A stretch of DNA of 57,855 bases from Mycobacteriales bacterium (GCA_036497565.1 DASXJE010000208.1:1-57855); one strand, 5' to 3'; positions 7,590-16,259 are shown, counted from the stretch's first letter. The notes: generated by a model not told the origin, from the sequence alone. Made by a program: numbers and translations.

Positions 7590-10115
7590 GGCGGATGCGT
7601 TGAGGCCCGGAAGCATCGGCAGCTGGCGAATGCGCCGGCCCGTGGCGCGATAGACGGCATTGGCGATTGCGGGTGCGACGGTGATGATCGGGGCCTCACC
7701 GGCGCCGGCGGAGGGCTGGTCCGGACGGTCGACGATGACGACCTCGATCGTCGGCAGGTCGGAAAACCGCGGCACCCGGTAGTCGGCGAGGGACGCGTTC
7801 TGGATCCGCCCGCCCTCGAAATGGATCGCCTCGAACAGAGCACCGCCGAGCCCCATGATGGTGGCGCCGGTGACCTGGTTTCGTAGGCCCTGAGGATCGA
7901 CGACAGCGCCGCAGTCGAAGGCAGTGACGATGCGGAGCACGCGCAGCATGCCGTCGGCGTCGACGACGACCTCCGCGGCTGTGGCGACCCGGCCGTCCTT
8001 CTCGATGCCGCAGGCGATGCCGGTGCCGCACCCGTCCCGGCCCGCCGGCGGCGGCCAGCCGATGCGTTCCGTGACCGCCGTCAACGTGTCCTTGAGGCGG
8101 GTGTCGTGCAGGTGGCGAAGTCGCAGGTCGAGCGGGTCGAGGTCGAGTTCGACGGCGATCTCGTCGAGGTGAGATTCGCGGGCGAAGTTGTTCGCGGTCG
8201 CCGCCAGGGCCCGGTAGGAGCCCTGGGGCAGCGGTGAGTCGGCGGGCTGGAAGCGTTCTCGCCGGTGCCGCACGTCGTACGGCGTGAAGAGTCCGGCCGC
8301 GCCGCTGTTGACGTTTCTGAATTCCCAGCTCTCGAGGCGACCGTCCACGCTGGTGGCGCTGCGTACGTCGATCACGGCCGCCGGCCGGAAATAGGCCCAG
8401 GTGAGCTCTTCCTCGCGGGTCCATGACAGGCGGACCGGTCGCTGGGCGGCCCGGGCGAGGAGCGCGGCTTCGACCGCGACGTCCGCGGTGTGTTTGCCGC
8501 CGAATCCACCGCCGAAATCCGGTACGACGATCCGCACGCTGTCCTCGGGCAGACCGAGAGCGTCGGCAACCGTCTCCCGGACTGCGAACGGGCGTTGGGT
8601 GCCGACCCAGACGGTGGCGTCGCCGGAGTTGACCTGGGCCAGGGCGACGCGCGTCTCCATGGGGACGTGGGCCACGTAGGCGGTGGTGTAGGTCGCCGCG
8701 AGGCGCAGATCGCCGTCGGCGCCGGCCGTGTCGACGTCTCCGACCTCGCGGCATGCGGCGGGCGCGGTGGGCTGCGGCGGATGCGCACGCAGGTAGCTTT
8801 CGAGCTCGCCCTCGTCGGGCTGGTCGGTGAGATCCCACATCGGGCGGAGCACCTGCAGCGCCGCGTCGGCGGCCCTCCGGGTCGGGGCGGCGACCGCGAG
8901 GAAGTTGCCGTCCCGGACGACCACCGCGTCCGGTATCCGCCGTACGCCGGTGGTATCGACGGTCGTCAGCGTCGCGCCGTATGCGGGTGGGCGCAGCACT
9001 CTGCCGTGCAGCATTTCGGGGAGGGTGAGGTCGGAGGGGAACCGCTTCCGCCCGGTCACGGCGGCGATCAGGTTGGTGCGCAGGCTATCCGCGTCGAGGT
9101 CGGTGAGCGCGGGTGTCGCGGTCGGCAACGGATCGTCGTGGCCGACGGTGATCGTCCGCGGGTTGCCGGCGACGATGTCGCCGTAGCCGCTCTTGCGGGA
9201 GCCGTCACCGACAGCGCCATCCTGCGGGGTCACGGCGTCGGGGGCGGTGTGCCACCGCCGCGCCGCCTCCGCGCACAGCTCGTGCCGTGCGGCGGCCGCG
9301 AGCAACCGCAAGGCATGCCCGGCATCCGGTGTGGAGCGGCTGCCGACCGTGCCGCGGTCGAAGGGCGACGATGCGGTGTCCCCCATCGCGATGTGGACCA
9401 TCGACGTGGAGGTGCGCAGTTCGCCGGCCACCATTCGGGCGATCGACGCCCGGTTGCCCTGTCCGGCGTCGACCTTTCCGGTGAATGCGGTGATCCGGCC
9501 CCGGCCGTCGATCACCAGACGCGCGCCGCCCGGTGTGGACCAACCCCAGTCGCGGCCGGCGTCTGCCTCGGTGGTCGGGGGGATTACGAGCGTCCACTGC
9601 GCTTCGTCCGTACCTGCTTCCGACGTACCGCCGGGCGCGGTCACGCCCTGCGCCGAGGCCGCGCCGTCGGCCGCCGACCGGACCGCCTCCAGGACTCGTG
9701 GATAGCCGCCGCACCGGCAGATGTTGCCCTCGAGCGCGCACCGGATCGTGTCGTCGTCCGGCGCCGGATCGCGATCCAGCACGGCGGCCGCCACTAGCAC
9801 CATTCCCGGTGTGCAGTACCCGCATTGGAAGGCTCTCTTCTCGACGAAGGCCGCCTGGATTGGGTGTAGCTCCCCGTCGCGGGACAGTCCCTCGATCGTC
9901 GTAATCGAATCGTCGTCGTCGAGTGCTGCGGGGTCCAGGGTGCAGGCGCGCGTCGCGGCGCCGTTGACGAGCACGGTGCAGGCGCCACACACTCCTTCGC
10001 CGCATCCGTATTTCGCGCCGGTCAGGCGGAGGTCCTCGCGCAGCAGATCGAGCAATGAGTTGCCCGCCTGCATGTCAACGTCGTGGGGGCGGCCATTGAC
10101 GTTGAGCTTCACCAT
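7581..10115 (-). CDS. Single-chain molybdenum hydroxylase: [2Fe-2S] domain fused to Moco large subunit
   Basis: 844 residues. Residues 1-~155 are an IorA/CoxS-type subunit with two [2Fe-2S] motifs: YGCGEGVCGACTV with a downstream Cys, and QCGYCTPG with NICRCGGYP. A short Ala/Gly linker leads to an IorB/aldehyde-oxidase-like molybdopterin domain. This ends with the catalytic-glutamate motif GAGEAPIITVAPAIANAVY. Such enzymes hydroxylate N-heterocycles or aldehydes. Isoquinoline-1-oxidoreductase types use separate small and large chains and no FAD subunit; here both are one chain. No FAD subunit or Moco-insertion chaperone is adjacent. TAGAGT six bases before the ATG at 10115 suggests a leaderless mRNA. 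Confidence 0.88.
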   Translation of the reverse strand: MVKLNVNGRPHDVDMQAGNSLLDLLREDLRLTGAKYGCGEGVCGACTVLVNGAATRACTLDPAALDDDDSITTIEGLSRDGELHPIQAAFVEKRAFQCGYCTPGMVLVAAAVLDRDPAPDDDTIRCALEGNICRCGGYPRVLEAVRSAADGAASAQGVTAPGGTSEAGTDEAQWTLVIPPTTEADAGRDWGWSTPGGARLVIDGRGRITAFTGKVDAGQGNRASIARMVAGELRTSTSMVHIAMGDTASSPFDRGTVGSRSTPDAGHALRLLAAAARHELCAEAARRWHTAPDAVTPQDGAVGDGSRKSGYGDIVAGNPRTITVGHDDPLPTATPALTDLDADSLRTNLIAAVTGRKRFPSDLTLPEMLHGRVLRPPAYGATLTTVDTTGVRRIPDAVVVRDGNFLAVAAPTRRAADAALQVLRPMWDLTDQPDEGELESYLRAHPPQPTAPAACREVGDVDTAGADGDLRLAATYTTAYVAHVPMETRVALAQVNSGDATVWVGTQRPFAVRETVADALGLPEDSVRIVVPDFGGGFGGKHTADVAVEAALLARAAQRPVRLSWTREEELTWAYFRPAAVIDVRSATSVDGRLESWEFRNVNSGAAGLFTPYDVRHRRERFQPADSPLPQGSYRALAATANNFARESHLDEIAVELDLDPLDLRLRHLHDTRLKDTLTAVTERIGWPPPAGRDGCGTGIACGIEKDGRVATAAEVVVDADGMLRVLRIVTAFDCGAVVDPQGLRNQVTGATIMGLGGALFEAIHFEGGRIQNASLADYRVPRFSDLPTIEVVIVDRPDQPSAGAGEAPIITVAPAIANAVYRATGRRIRQLPMLPGLNASASR

Positions 10116-10121
10116 CGGTCC

Positions 10122-10127
10122 ACTCTA
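10122..10127 (-). promoter_or_regulatory. Leaderless -10 element of the molybdenum hydroxylase gene
   Basis: Minus-strand TAGAGT is followed by six bases and the ATG at 10115. There is no Shine-Dalgarno. Confidence 0.45.
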
Positions 10128-10167
10128 GAGAATGGACGAACGCCCGGCGACTTCTCGCCCCAGCGGC

Positions 10168-10614
10168 TCAGATGCTCCGCGAGCTGAGCACATCGACCGC
10201 CTTGGCCACCCGCCGCGCGCGCGTCTCGGGCGTCTTGGCCTGGCCGATCGGGTCGACGAGCTGACGCTTCTTGCTTCTTGAGATGGACTCGAAGTGCTCG
10301 CGCGCGGCCGGGTCGGCGGCCAACGCGGCCGCCAGATCCGCCGGCACCTCCACCTCGCGCGGGGCGGTGTCGAGCTCGACGTCGACGGTGACGACGTCGC
10401 CGGCCGCGACACCGGCCTGCTCCCGGTTCTCCGCGCTGACCCCCAGCATCGACCGACCGCCCATGACCGCGATGGTGCTCCGGTAGCTGTGCCCGTTGAT
10501 CGTCACCGTGACCGGCGGGCGCTTGCCCTGTCCGAGTGCGGTCACCACGTCGGCCGGGACCTCGACACCGGTGGCGGTCTTGCCGCCGAGCTCGACGGTT
10601 GCCTCGAACTTCAT
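10168..10614 (-). CDS. DUF1905 / YdeI-type protein
   Basis: 148 residues. The N-terminal ~90 residues are a DUF1905 beta-barrel-like domain (MKFEATVELGGKTATGVEVP; TVTINGHSYRSTIAVMGG). The C-terminus (SISRSKKRQLVDPIGQAKTPETRARRV) matches the YdeI/OmpD-associated tail, in which a helical arginine-rich segment follows. Related proteins are called bacteriocin-protection proteins, but the role is not established. The gene starts 24 bases after the stop of the ECF sigma gene on the same strand and is probably co-transcribed with it. AAAGGATATGGC precedes the ATG at 10614. Confidence 0.8.
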   Translation of the reverse strand: MKFEATVELGGKTATGVEVPADVVTALGQGKRPPVTVTINGHSYRSTIAVMGGRSMLGVSAENREQAGVAAGDVVTVDVELDTAPREVEVPADLAAALAADPAAREHFESISRSKKRQLVDPIGQAKTPETRARRVAKAVDVLSSRSI

Positions 10615-10638
10615 GCCATATCCTTTCGGGTGGACCGC

Positions 10639-11598
10639 TTAGGTGGCTGTGAGCTTCGCCGGCAGGCCGAAGGCGGTGAGGTCGGCGGAGAGGAATGCGG
10701 TCACCTCGGCCACCCGACCGTCCCGGATCGTGAGGACGTCGAGCCCGCCGGGCAGGTAGGAGTCCGCGTCGTCGTCCCACAGGTAGGTGCCGAACGCGAT
10801 CTGGCCGTTGGCCGTTGTCGGCAGGAACCGCCACCGGGACTGCAACGGGCCATCTGTCAGGAACGCCCGGATGGCGTCCGGACCGTCGTACCACTCGGGC
10901 AGCGGTGGCATCGAGTACCGCGCGTCGTCGGCGAGCATTGTCACGATGGCGTTCACATCGCCGGCGTGCCAGGCGTCCGACCAGCGGGTGACGATCTCGT
11001 CGACACCGTCCGGGCCGAGATCGCGCAGCACGGACTGCTGGCTGACGTCGGGCGCGTCGACGACCTTGCGCGCACGCTGCAGCGCGCTGTTCACCGAGGC
11101 GGTGGAGGTGTCGAGCAGGTCCGCCACCTCGGCTGCGGAAAACCGGAGCACGTCACGCAGGATCAGCGCCGCGCGTTGTCCCGCGGACAGGTGCTGCAGC
11201 GCAGCGACGAACGCGAGCTCGACGCTCTCGCGCTCGAGGTACTGCGCCTCGGGCGACGCGTCGGGGTAGGGCTCGAGCCAGCTGATCTCGGTCGAAGGAG
11301 TCCCCGGAAGGACGTCGACCGGCAGTTCGCGCCGGCCGCGTCGCTCGAGGGCGGTCAGGCAGCGGTTGGTCGCGATCTTGTAGAGCCACGCCCGGACGAA
11401 CCCGCGCTGGTCGAGCCCGCCGAGGCTGCGCCAGGCCCGGACCAACGATTCCTGCACCGCGTCCTCCGCGTCGTGCAGGGATCCCAGCATCCGGTAGCAG
11501 TGCGCCACCAGCTCTGCCCGGTATGGGCCGACGAGCCGCTCGAAGGCGTCGGAATCCCCGGACCTCGCGGCGTCGAGGAGGTCGGCGGGCGGGCTCAT
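10639..11598 (-). CDS. ECF-type RNA polymerase sigma factor with SnoaL-like C-terminal domain
   Basis: 319 residues from the ATG at 11598. Region 2 (FERLVGPYRAELVAHCYRML, then DAEDAVQESLVRAW) and region 4 (LSAGQRAALILRDVLRFSAAEVADLLDTS) are complete. They are followed by a ~115-residue SnoaL/NTF2-like domain (VTRWSDAWHAGDVNAIVTMLADDARYSMPPLPEWY). In this class (TIGR02960-like) the C-terminal domain is thought to control activity in place of an anti-sigma factor, and none is encoded nearby. It is divergent from a free-standing SnoaL-like protein at 11677 and likely shares an operon with the YdeI-like gene. The longer frame upstream of 11598 would run into the divergent gene and is not used. 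Confidence 0.88.
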   Translation of the reverse strand: MSPPADLLDAARSGDSDAFERLVGPYRAELVAHCYRMLGSLHDAEDAVQESLVRAWRSLGGLDQRGFVRAWLYKIATNRCLTALERRGRRELPVDVLPGTPSTEISWLEPYPDASPEAQYLERESVELAFVAALQHLSAGQRAALILRDVLRFSAAEVADLLDTSTASVNSALQRARKVVDAPDVSQQSVLRDLGPDGVDEIVTRWSDAWHAGDVNAIVTMLADDARYSMPPLPEWYDGPDAIRAFLTDGPLQSRWRFLPTTANGQIAFGTYLWDDDADSYLPGGLDVLTIRDGRVAEVTAFLSADLTAFGLPAKLTAT

Positions 11599-11676
11599 CC
11601 GACCATCCTGGCCTCCGCGATGATTTTGCCGGTCGGCGCGGGTTCCATCCATGACACCCCGACATGAGGAGACGAC

Positions 11677-12108
11677 ATGACCGACGAGCAGCAGATCCGG
11701 GACCTGATCGAACGCTGGGCGATCGCCGTCCACGACGGAGACATGGCCACTGTACTGGCCGACCACGACTCCGAGATCGTGATGTTCGACGTGCCGCCCC
11801 CCAACGAGGGTGTGCGGGGGATCGAGGCATACCGGGAGACCTGGCCGGGATTTTTCGAGTGGCAGGCGAGCGGCGCGGTCTTCTCGATCCAGTCCTTGGA
11901 CGTCACGGCCGGCGCCGACGTCGCGTTCGCCTACGCGCTGCTGCGATGCGGAACGCCCACCGACTTCGAGCGTCGACCCGATGAGCGGCTACGACTCACC
12001 CTCGGGCTCCGCAAGGACGGCGACCGCTGGATCGTGGTGCACGAGCACCACTCCTTCCCGGACACCTCCAGCTCGTCCGACGAATCATCGCAATACCACG
12101 ACGCCTAG
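11677..12108 (+). CDS. SnoaL/NTF2-like protein
   Basis: A 143-residue cone-fold protein (IRDLIERWAIAVHDGDMATV at the N-terminus; RKDGDRWIVVHEHHSFPD at the C-terminus), ending in a Ser-rich tail. Such proteins may be small isomerases, hydrolases or non-catalytic ligand-binding domains; no active site can be assigned. GAGGAG at 11666-11671 lies five bases before the ATG. The gene is divergent from a sigma factor whose own C-terminal domain has the same fold. This pairing is suggestive but may be a coincidence. Confidence 0.82.
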   Translation: MTDEQQIRDLIERWAIAVHDGDMATVLADHDSEIVMFDVPPPNEGVRGIEAYRETWPGFFEWQASGAVFSIQSLDVTAGADVAFAYALLRCGTPTDFERRPDERLRLTLGLRKDGDRWIVVHEHHSFPDTSSSSDESSQYHDA

Positions 12109-12153
12109 CGCCGGGCTACGGCTGGCGGGGCGACGGTTCCGCAGGCTTGACCA

Positions 12154-13251
12154 TCAGAGCAGGGTGAGCAGAGCGCCTGCCGCCACTCCGCCGACGGCGA
12201 CCACCCCCGCGGTGGCGATGGTTGCCCGCCAGCCGAACGCCCGCAGCACCATCGTCATCCCCGGCACGCTCACCGCGGGCAGGGTGACGAGCAGGGCGCC
12301 GACGGCGCCCATCGACAGGCCGGCCACCGCGAGCCCCTGGATGATCGGGATCTCACCGGCGGTCGGGATGACGACGAGCGTGCCGACGATGGCTGCCACG
12401 AGGATGACCAGTAGGCCCGAATGCAGCGCGTCGCTCCCGAGAGGGAACAGCCAGCCGCGGAATGCGCCGACCAGCAGCACCATCACGAGGTACTCCGGAA
12501 GCACGGTCACCACGAGCCGCAGGAGTGCGCGGGCGAAGCGGTCCGGCGACTGCGCCCACCAGTCTTGGCCGTCGGGAGCCTCGACGTCCGCGGTCAGTAG
12601 GGCCGCGGCGTCGGCGGACGTGCCGCGATCGGCGATGCGCGCGACGACCGTCGAGCCGACCACGACGAGCAGCGCGCCGATCGCCAGCCGGGTCACTGTC
12701 CACTGCCACGGAGCGACGAAGGCCAGGAAGACGATCACTGCAGGATTCAGCAGCGGGTTGCCGAGCCAGTAGGCGACCGCCGCCGCGGTCGGTACGCCGT
12801 CGCGCCGGAGCGTCGACGCCACCGGAGCGGCGCAGCAGGTGCACATCATCGACGGCGTACTCATCAGGCCGCCGACCACGGCCGCTCCGGTGGGTCGGCG
12901 GCGACCCAGCAGGCGCCGCAGCCAGGTACGCGGGACGAGGGCCTGGATCGCCGCGCTGATGAGCACCGCAGCAACGAGTGCCTTCCAGATCGCGAGCCCG
13001 TATACGCCCAAGAAGCTCGTTGCCGCGTGCCAGCTCGGCGCATCTCCCGGATGAACTCCGCCGGTGGCCAGGATGTCGGTGCCAGACCATTTGTGGCTGG
13101 AGGAAAGGGTCACCGCCTTCGCGAGGTAGGGCGCCCACTTCGCCCAGAGTAGGGCGAGGGAACCAATGACCAGGGCGATCAGCACCCCGACTACGGCGGC
13201 GCTACGGGTGGGCCGGGACCGCGGTCGGTCATCGATAAGGGTGGCGAGCAC
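12154..13251 (-). CDS. Permease of the ArsP/YraQ (DUF318) family
   Basis: 365 residues with about eight to nine hydrophobic helices. The family hallmark is visible as STPSMMCTCCAAPVASTLRRDG followed by GNPLLNPAVIVFLAFVAPW, and it is repeated as EIPIIQGLAVAGLSMGAVGALL in the second half. ArsP relatives export methylated trivalent arsenicals; many other members have unknown cargo. No ars genes or thioredoxin-like partner lie next to it. The GTG at 13251 is preceded by TAAGCT and six bases, indicating a leaderless transcript. Confidence 0.83.
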   Translation of the reverse strand: MLATLIDDRPRSRPTRSAAVVGVLIALVIGSLALLWAKWAPYLAKAVTLSSSHKWSGTDILATGGVHPGDAPSWHAATSFLGVYGLAIWKALVAAVLISAAIQALVPRTWLRRLLGRRRPTGAAVVGGLMSTPSMMCTCCAAPVASTLRRDGVPTAAAVAYWLGNPLLNPAVIVFLAFVAPWQWTVTRLAIGALLVVVGSTVVARIADRGTSADAAALLTADVEAPDGQDWWAQSPDRFARALLRLVVTVLPEYLVMVLLVGAFRGWLFPLGSDALHSGLLVILVAAIVGTLVVIPTAGEIPIIQGLAVAGLSMGAVGALLVTLPAVSVPGMTMVLRAFGWRATIATAGVVAVGGVAAGALLTLL

Positions 13252-13257
13252 CGCGAC

Positions 13258-13263
13258 AGCTTA
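13258..13263 (-). promoter_or_regulatory. Leaderless -10 element of the permease gene
   Basis: Minus-strand TAAGCT, six bases, then the GTG at 13251. Confidence 0.4.
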
Positions 13264-13351
13264 CGAATGCGCCGTCCCGGGGTTCGGCGCGGTTCCGCTC
13301 AGCCGCGTTGGCTGCCGCACCGTGCGGTCAGTGGGACGGGTAAGGCGACGG

Positions 13352-13864
13352 TCAGAACAGCCTGGCCGCCGCCACAGTCGCCGGCTCCTCGAGTTCGAGG
13401 AGGAACTGCTTGCGCGATAGGCCGCCGGCGTAGCCGGTGAGCTTGCCGTCCTTCCCGACGACCCGGTGGCACGGGACGATGATGGACAGCGGATTGTGCC
13501 CGACCGCCTGACCTACAGCCTGCGCCAGCGTCTTGTCGCCGAGCCGCTCGGCAAGCTCGCCATAGGTCGTGGTCGCGCCGAACGGAATCTGTTCGAGCAT
13601 CGCCCAGACCCGCTGTTGGAACTCGTCGCCGTTCGCCGTGGTCGGCAGGTCGAACGAGGTCCGCTCCCCGGCGAGGTACTCGTCGAGCTGGATCCGCGCC
13701 GTGTCGAGCAGGAGGTCGTCGTGGGCGTCGACCCGGGACCCAAAGGCGTCCCGGTCAGGGTTGGTCCAGTGGTGCGCGAAGTAAAGCCCGATGATGGCGT
13801 CGTCGGTCGCGACGAGGGTCAGATCGCCGATCGCGGTGTCGACGATCGCGTGGCGGGTGTTCAT
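13352..13864 (-). CDS. ogt: Methylated-DNA-[protein]-cysteine S-methyltransferase
   Basis: A 170-residue suicide DNA-repair protein that takes the alkyl group from O6-alkylguanine. The acceptor cysteine is in IIVPCHRVVG, followed by GYAGGLSRKQFLLELE. The helix-turn-helix region QAVGQAVGHNPL precedes it. The length fits the Ogt/AGT family. The ATG at 13864 is preferred over an in-frame GTG at 13873 because AGGGAAGG lies eight bases upstream of the ATG. Confidence 0.93.
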   Translation of the reverse strand: MNTRHAIVDTAIGDLTLVATDDAIIGLYFAHHWTNPDRDAFGSRVDAHDDLLLDTARIQLDEYLAGERTSFDLPTTANGDEFQQRVWAMLEQIPFGATTTYGELAERLGDKTLAQAVGQAVGHNPLSIIVPCHRVVGKDGKLTGYAGGLSRKQFLLELEEPATVAAARLF

Positions 13865-13957
13865 GATCTGCACCTTCCCTGGTGTGAGCTGCCGTCACGA
13901 GGAAAACGCATCGGCGCGGCGAAACGTGAGATCAGCCGCGGCGAAACCGCGACACGG

Positions 13958-15337
13958 CTAGGCGGTCCACCGCGACGGCGCCCGGGGGGTCGCGCGGCGC
14001 GACATGCTCGACGCCTCCCGCAGCATCCGTACGACGTCGTCGATCCGGTCGAGCGGCATGGTGAACGGCAGGCGGAACCAGCGGTCCGCCGTACCGTCGA
14101 CGGTGAAACGCGGCCCCGGCGTGAGGCGCAGTCCGGCGTCGAGGGCGCGGGCGGCGAGGCGGGTCGCGCTCGGCTCGGGCAACTCCACCCACAGCACCAT
14201 TCCGGCTCGGGGAATCGCGCAGCGCCAGTCGGGCAGCTCGCGGGCAAGGGACTGCACGAGCGCATCCCGTGACCGACGAAGCAGGGCCCGGCGTGCGGGG
14301 AGGACCTCGTCGGCGCGGCGCAGCAGCTGCGCCGCGACCAGCTGGTCGAGGACCGGGCTGGCCAGATCCTGGCCCGCCCGCGCCTGAGCGAGCCGGCCGA
14401 GCAGCTCGGGCTCCGCCCGTATCCACCCGATCCGCAGTCCGGCCCAGAAGGCCTTGCTGATCGATCCGAGGGTGACGACGCGGCGGTCGAGCGCGCCGAG
14501 CCGGGGCGGCGGCCGGCCGTCCAGGACGAGATCGGCGAACGTCTCGTCCGCCGCCACCACGGCGGATCCGCCGACGTCGGTCAAGAGTCGGCGGCGCTGC
14601 TCCGCATCGGCGAGGAATCCGGTGGGGTTCTGCGCGTCGGGAGTGACGTGCACCAGCCCGGCCGAGGCGGTGGGAGCTTCCCAGCCATGCGCGGTCACCG
14701 GTATCGCCGCCGGACGCAGCCGATGTGCGGACACGGCGTCGAGGACCGCCGGGTAGGTCGGCTGCTCGACCAGCACCCGCGTCCCCGGCCGGGTGAGCAC
14801 CCGCAGCAGGAGGTCCCAGCCGTGCAGGGCACCACCGGTGACCAGCACTTGCTCCGTCCGGGTGGGCAGCCCGCATCCGGACAGGTGGTCGGCTACCGCG
14901 GCACGCAGCTCGGGAACACCGAGCGGATGCAGGCCGTGGCCGGCCAGCAGCGGCCGGAGGGCGACCGCGGCGTCCTGGACGGCGTCCACCAGCAGCGCCG
15001 GCGCCGGGAGCGCGGCGACACTCAGGTCGAGGACGTCCGCGCGGTCCGCGGGGTCGGAGTCCGGTCGCACCGGCACGGCGGCCGGCAGGGCCACCCGGCT
15101 GCCGGCGCCGTGATCGCTGCGCAGATAACCCTCACCGCGCAGGACGTCGTAAGCGGCGCTGACCGTCGTACGGCTCACCGACAACGCGGCCGCGAGCTCC
15201 CGCTCCGACGGCACCCGCGCACCGGCGGGCAGGCGGCCGTCGAGCGCCAGGCCGCGCAGCCCGGCGGCCACGGCGGCGTACGCCGGGCCGCTGTCCAGCC
15301 ACGGGTCGAGTAGCTCGGCGAGCCGGGACACCAGCAT
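13958..15337 (-). CDS. MocR-type regulator (GntR HTH fused to PLP aminotransferase-like domain), YczR-like
   Basis: 459 residues. An N-terminal winged HTH (RVPSERELAAALSVSRTTVSAAYDVLRGEGYL) is joined to a fold-type I PLP domain. The domain shows NPTGF, the DETFADL region and a Schiff-base lysine in SISKAFWAGLRIGWIR. MocR proteins are usually regulators rather than working aminotransferases. The neighbour is a YczE-type membrane protein transcribed in the opposite direction, and MocR proteins paired with yczE are a recognised subgroup (YczR). The ATG at 15337 is used; GACAAT lies six bases upstream. Only 18 bases separate it from the possible TTG start of yczE. Confidence 0.88.
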   Translation of the reverse strand: MLVSRLAELLDPWLDSGPAYAAVAAGLRGLALDGRLPAGARVPSERELAAALSVSRTTVSAAYDVLRGEGYLRSDHGAGSRVALPAAVPVRPDSDPADRADVLDLSVAALPAPALLVDAVQDAAVALRPLLAGHGLHPLGVPELRAAVADHLSGCGLPTRTEQVLVTGGALHGWDLLLRVLTRPGTRVLVEQPTYPAVLDAVSAHRLRPAAIPVTAHGWEAPTASAGLVHVTPDAQNPTGFLADAEQRRRLLTDVGGSAVVAADETFADLVLDGRPPPRLGALDRRVVTLGSISKAFWAGLRIGWIRAEPELLGRLAQARAGQDLASPVLDQLVAAQLLRRADEVLPARRALLRRSRDALVQSLARELPDWRCAIPRAGMVLWVELPEPSATRLAARALDAGLRLTPGPRFTVDGTADRWFRLPFTMPLDRIDDVVRMLREASSMSRRATPRAPSRWTA

Positions 15338-15342
15338 CCGGC

Positions 15343-15349
15343 CATTGTC
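15343..15349. promoter_or_regulatory. Possible symmetrical bidirectional -10 element
   Basis: CATTGT (15343-15348) lies seven bases before the plus-strand TTG at 15356. Its complement GACAAT (15344-15349) lies six bases before the minus-strand ATG at 15337. The two hexamers share the same five bases. The 18-base spacing between starts equals that of the pair at 56954/56973. Confidence 0.35.
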
Positions 15350-15355
15350 TCTCAC

Positions 15356-15379
15356 TTGGCCCTGTTCGCACCAGGCCAA
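15356..15379. promoter_or_regulatory. Inverted repeat, possible MocR operator
   Basis: TTGGCC at 15356-15361 and GGCCAA at 15374-15379 form an inverted repeat with a 12-base spacer, just inside the yczE side of the divergent pair. Position and symmetry fit a site for the adjacent MocR protein. The site is inferred, not matched to a known matrix. Confidence 0.4.
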
Positions 15380-16027
15380 AGCGTGCACGGTGTGGGAGTG
15401 TTGCTGCTCGCCTCAGTCCCCGCGACCCGCCGGCCCACCCGTTTTGCGCTGCTCCTCGGCGGTCTGACCCTCTACGGCGTCAGCGACGGATTGCTCGTGC
15501 TGGCCGGCCTCGGTCTCGACCCGTGGGACGTGTTGCACCAGGGCCTGTCCCGGACCTTCGGTCTGCAGGTCGGCACCTGGGCGATCATCGTGGGCGCGGT
15601 GGTCCTGCTCGGCTGGCTCCCGCTGCGTCAGCGGGTCGGGCTCGGGACGGTCTGCAACGTCGCCGTGATCGGCCTGGTCATCAACGCGACCATGGCGATC
15701 GTGCCGGCGCCGCACACGCTGATCGTGCAGATCGGCACGCTGGTCGGGGCCGTCGTACTCAACGGCATCGCCACCGGCGCATATATCGGTGCCGGGCTCG
15801 GGCCTGGTCCGCGGGACGGGCTGAGCACCGGCATCGCCGCTCGGGGAGTCTCGCTCCGGGTGGTGCGCACGGTAGTCGAGGTGAGCGTGCTGGCGCTCGG
15901 CTGGCTGCTCGGCGGCTCCGTCGGCGTCGGCACCGTCGTCTACGCCCTCGCCATCGGCCCGATCACCCACGTGACGATTCCGGCTCTCCGGCTTCGCTCG
16001 AGGCGGTCTCCTGCGGCGTCACGGTGA
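15356..16027 (+). CDS. YczE/YitT-type integral membrane protein
   Basis: Up to 223 residues with five or so hydrophobic helices. Typical family stretches are GLGLDPWDVLHQGLS near the N-terminus and GAGLGPGPRDGLSTGI in the middle. These two related Asp/Gly-rich loops suggest an internal repeat. The function of YczE proteins is unknown; a transport role linked to PLP-related regulation is often proposed from the MocR neighbour. The start is uncertain: TTG 15356 would be leaderless, while GTG codons at 15383, 15392 or 15398 are in frame and would leave the inverted repeat upstream. No clear Shine-Dalgarno distinguishes them. Confidence 0.8.
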   Translation: MALFAPGQSVHGVGVLLLASVPATRRPTRFALLLGGLTLYGVSDGLLVLAGLGLDPWDVLHQGLSRTFGLQVGTWAIIVGAVVLLGWLPLRQRVGLGTVCNVAVIGLVINATMAIVPAPHTLIVQIGTLVGAVVLNGIATGAYIGAGLGPGPRDGLSTGIAARGVSLRVVRTVVEVSVLALGWLLGGSVGVGTVVYALAIGPITHVTIPALRLRSRRSPAASR

Positions 16028-16055
16028 CGGCCGCCGTCCCCGCCGCCCTCCCCCA

Positions 16056-16118
16056 CCCCGGTGATCAAGAGGGGATTCCTTCGGCGTTTCGTGCTGAAAT
16101 CCCCTCTTGATCACGGGG
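16056..16118 (+). repeat. Palindromic hairpin element E2
   Basis: Arms GTGATCAAGAGGGGATT (16061-16077) and its exact complement (16098-16114) surround a 20-base loop containing TCGGCGTTTCGTG. The stem continues outward with CCCC/GGGG and one unpaired G. It starts 28 bases after the yczE stop and lies before the receptor gene. No T-tract follows. It is nearly identical to E3 at 24201-24260. Confidence 0.85.
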
Positions 16119-16259
16119 TGTGTGGGGCATCGCCGCATGAGAGCCGCGAGATCTCGGTACAGTTACGTTCAGTAGTCAAACGATTACTGGCCGGTGGGCG
16201 GCAGCGCCGCCGGACGTGACGGCGGCCGAAGTTCCCCGCGGCAGCTCAGGAGCGCCGCG

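Noticed and set aside
10639-11766. A longer sigma-factor frame starting at 11766
   Set aside because: The upstream extension is antisense to the SnoaL-like gene, and the sigma domain begins right after the ATG at 11598.
13352-13873. GTG at 13873 as the ogt start
   Set aside because: The AGGGAAGG Shine-Dalgarno spacing fits the ATG at 13864, which also matches the family N-terminus.
16056-16118. Hairpins E2 and E3 as ordinary intrinsic terminators
   Set aside because: Neither has a T-tract, and the third member, E1, lies between divergent genes where no terminator is needed. They may still affect transcript ends, but a repeat family explains more.
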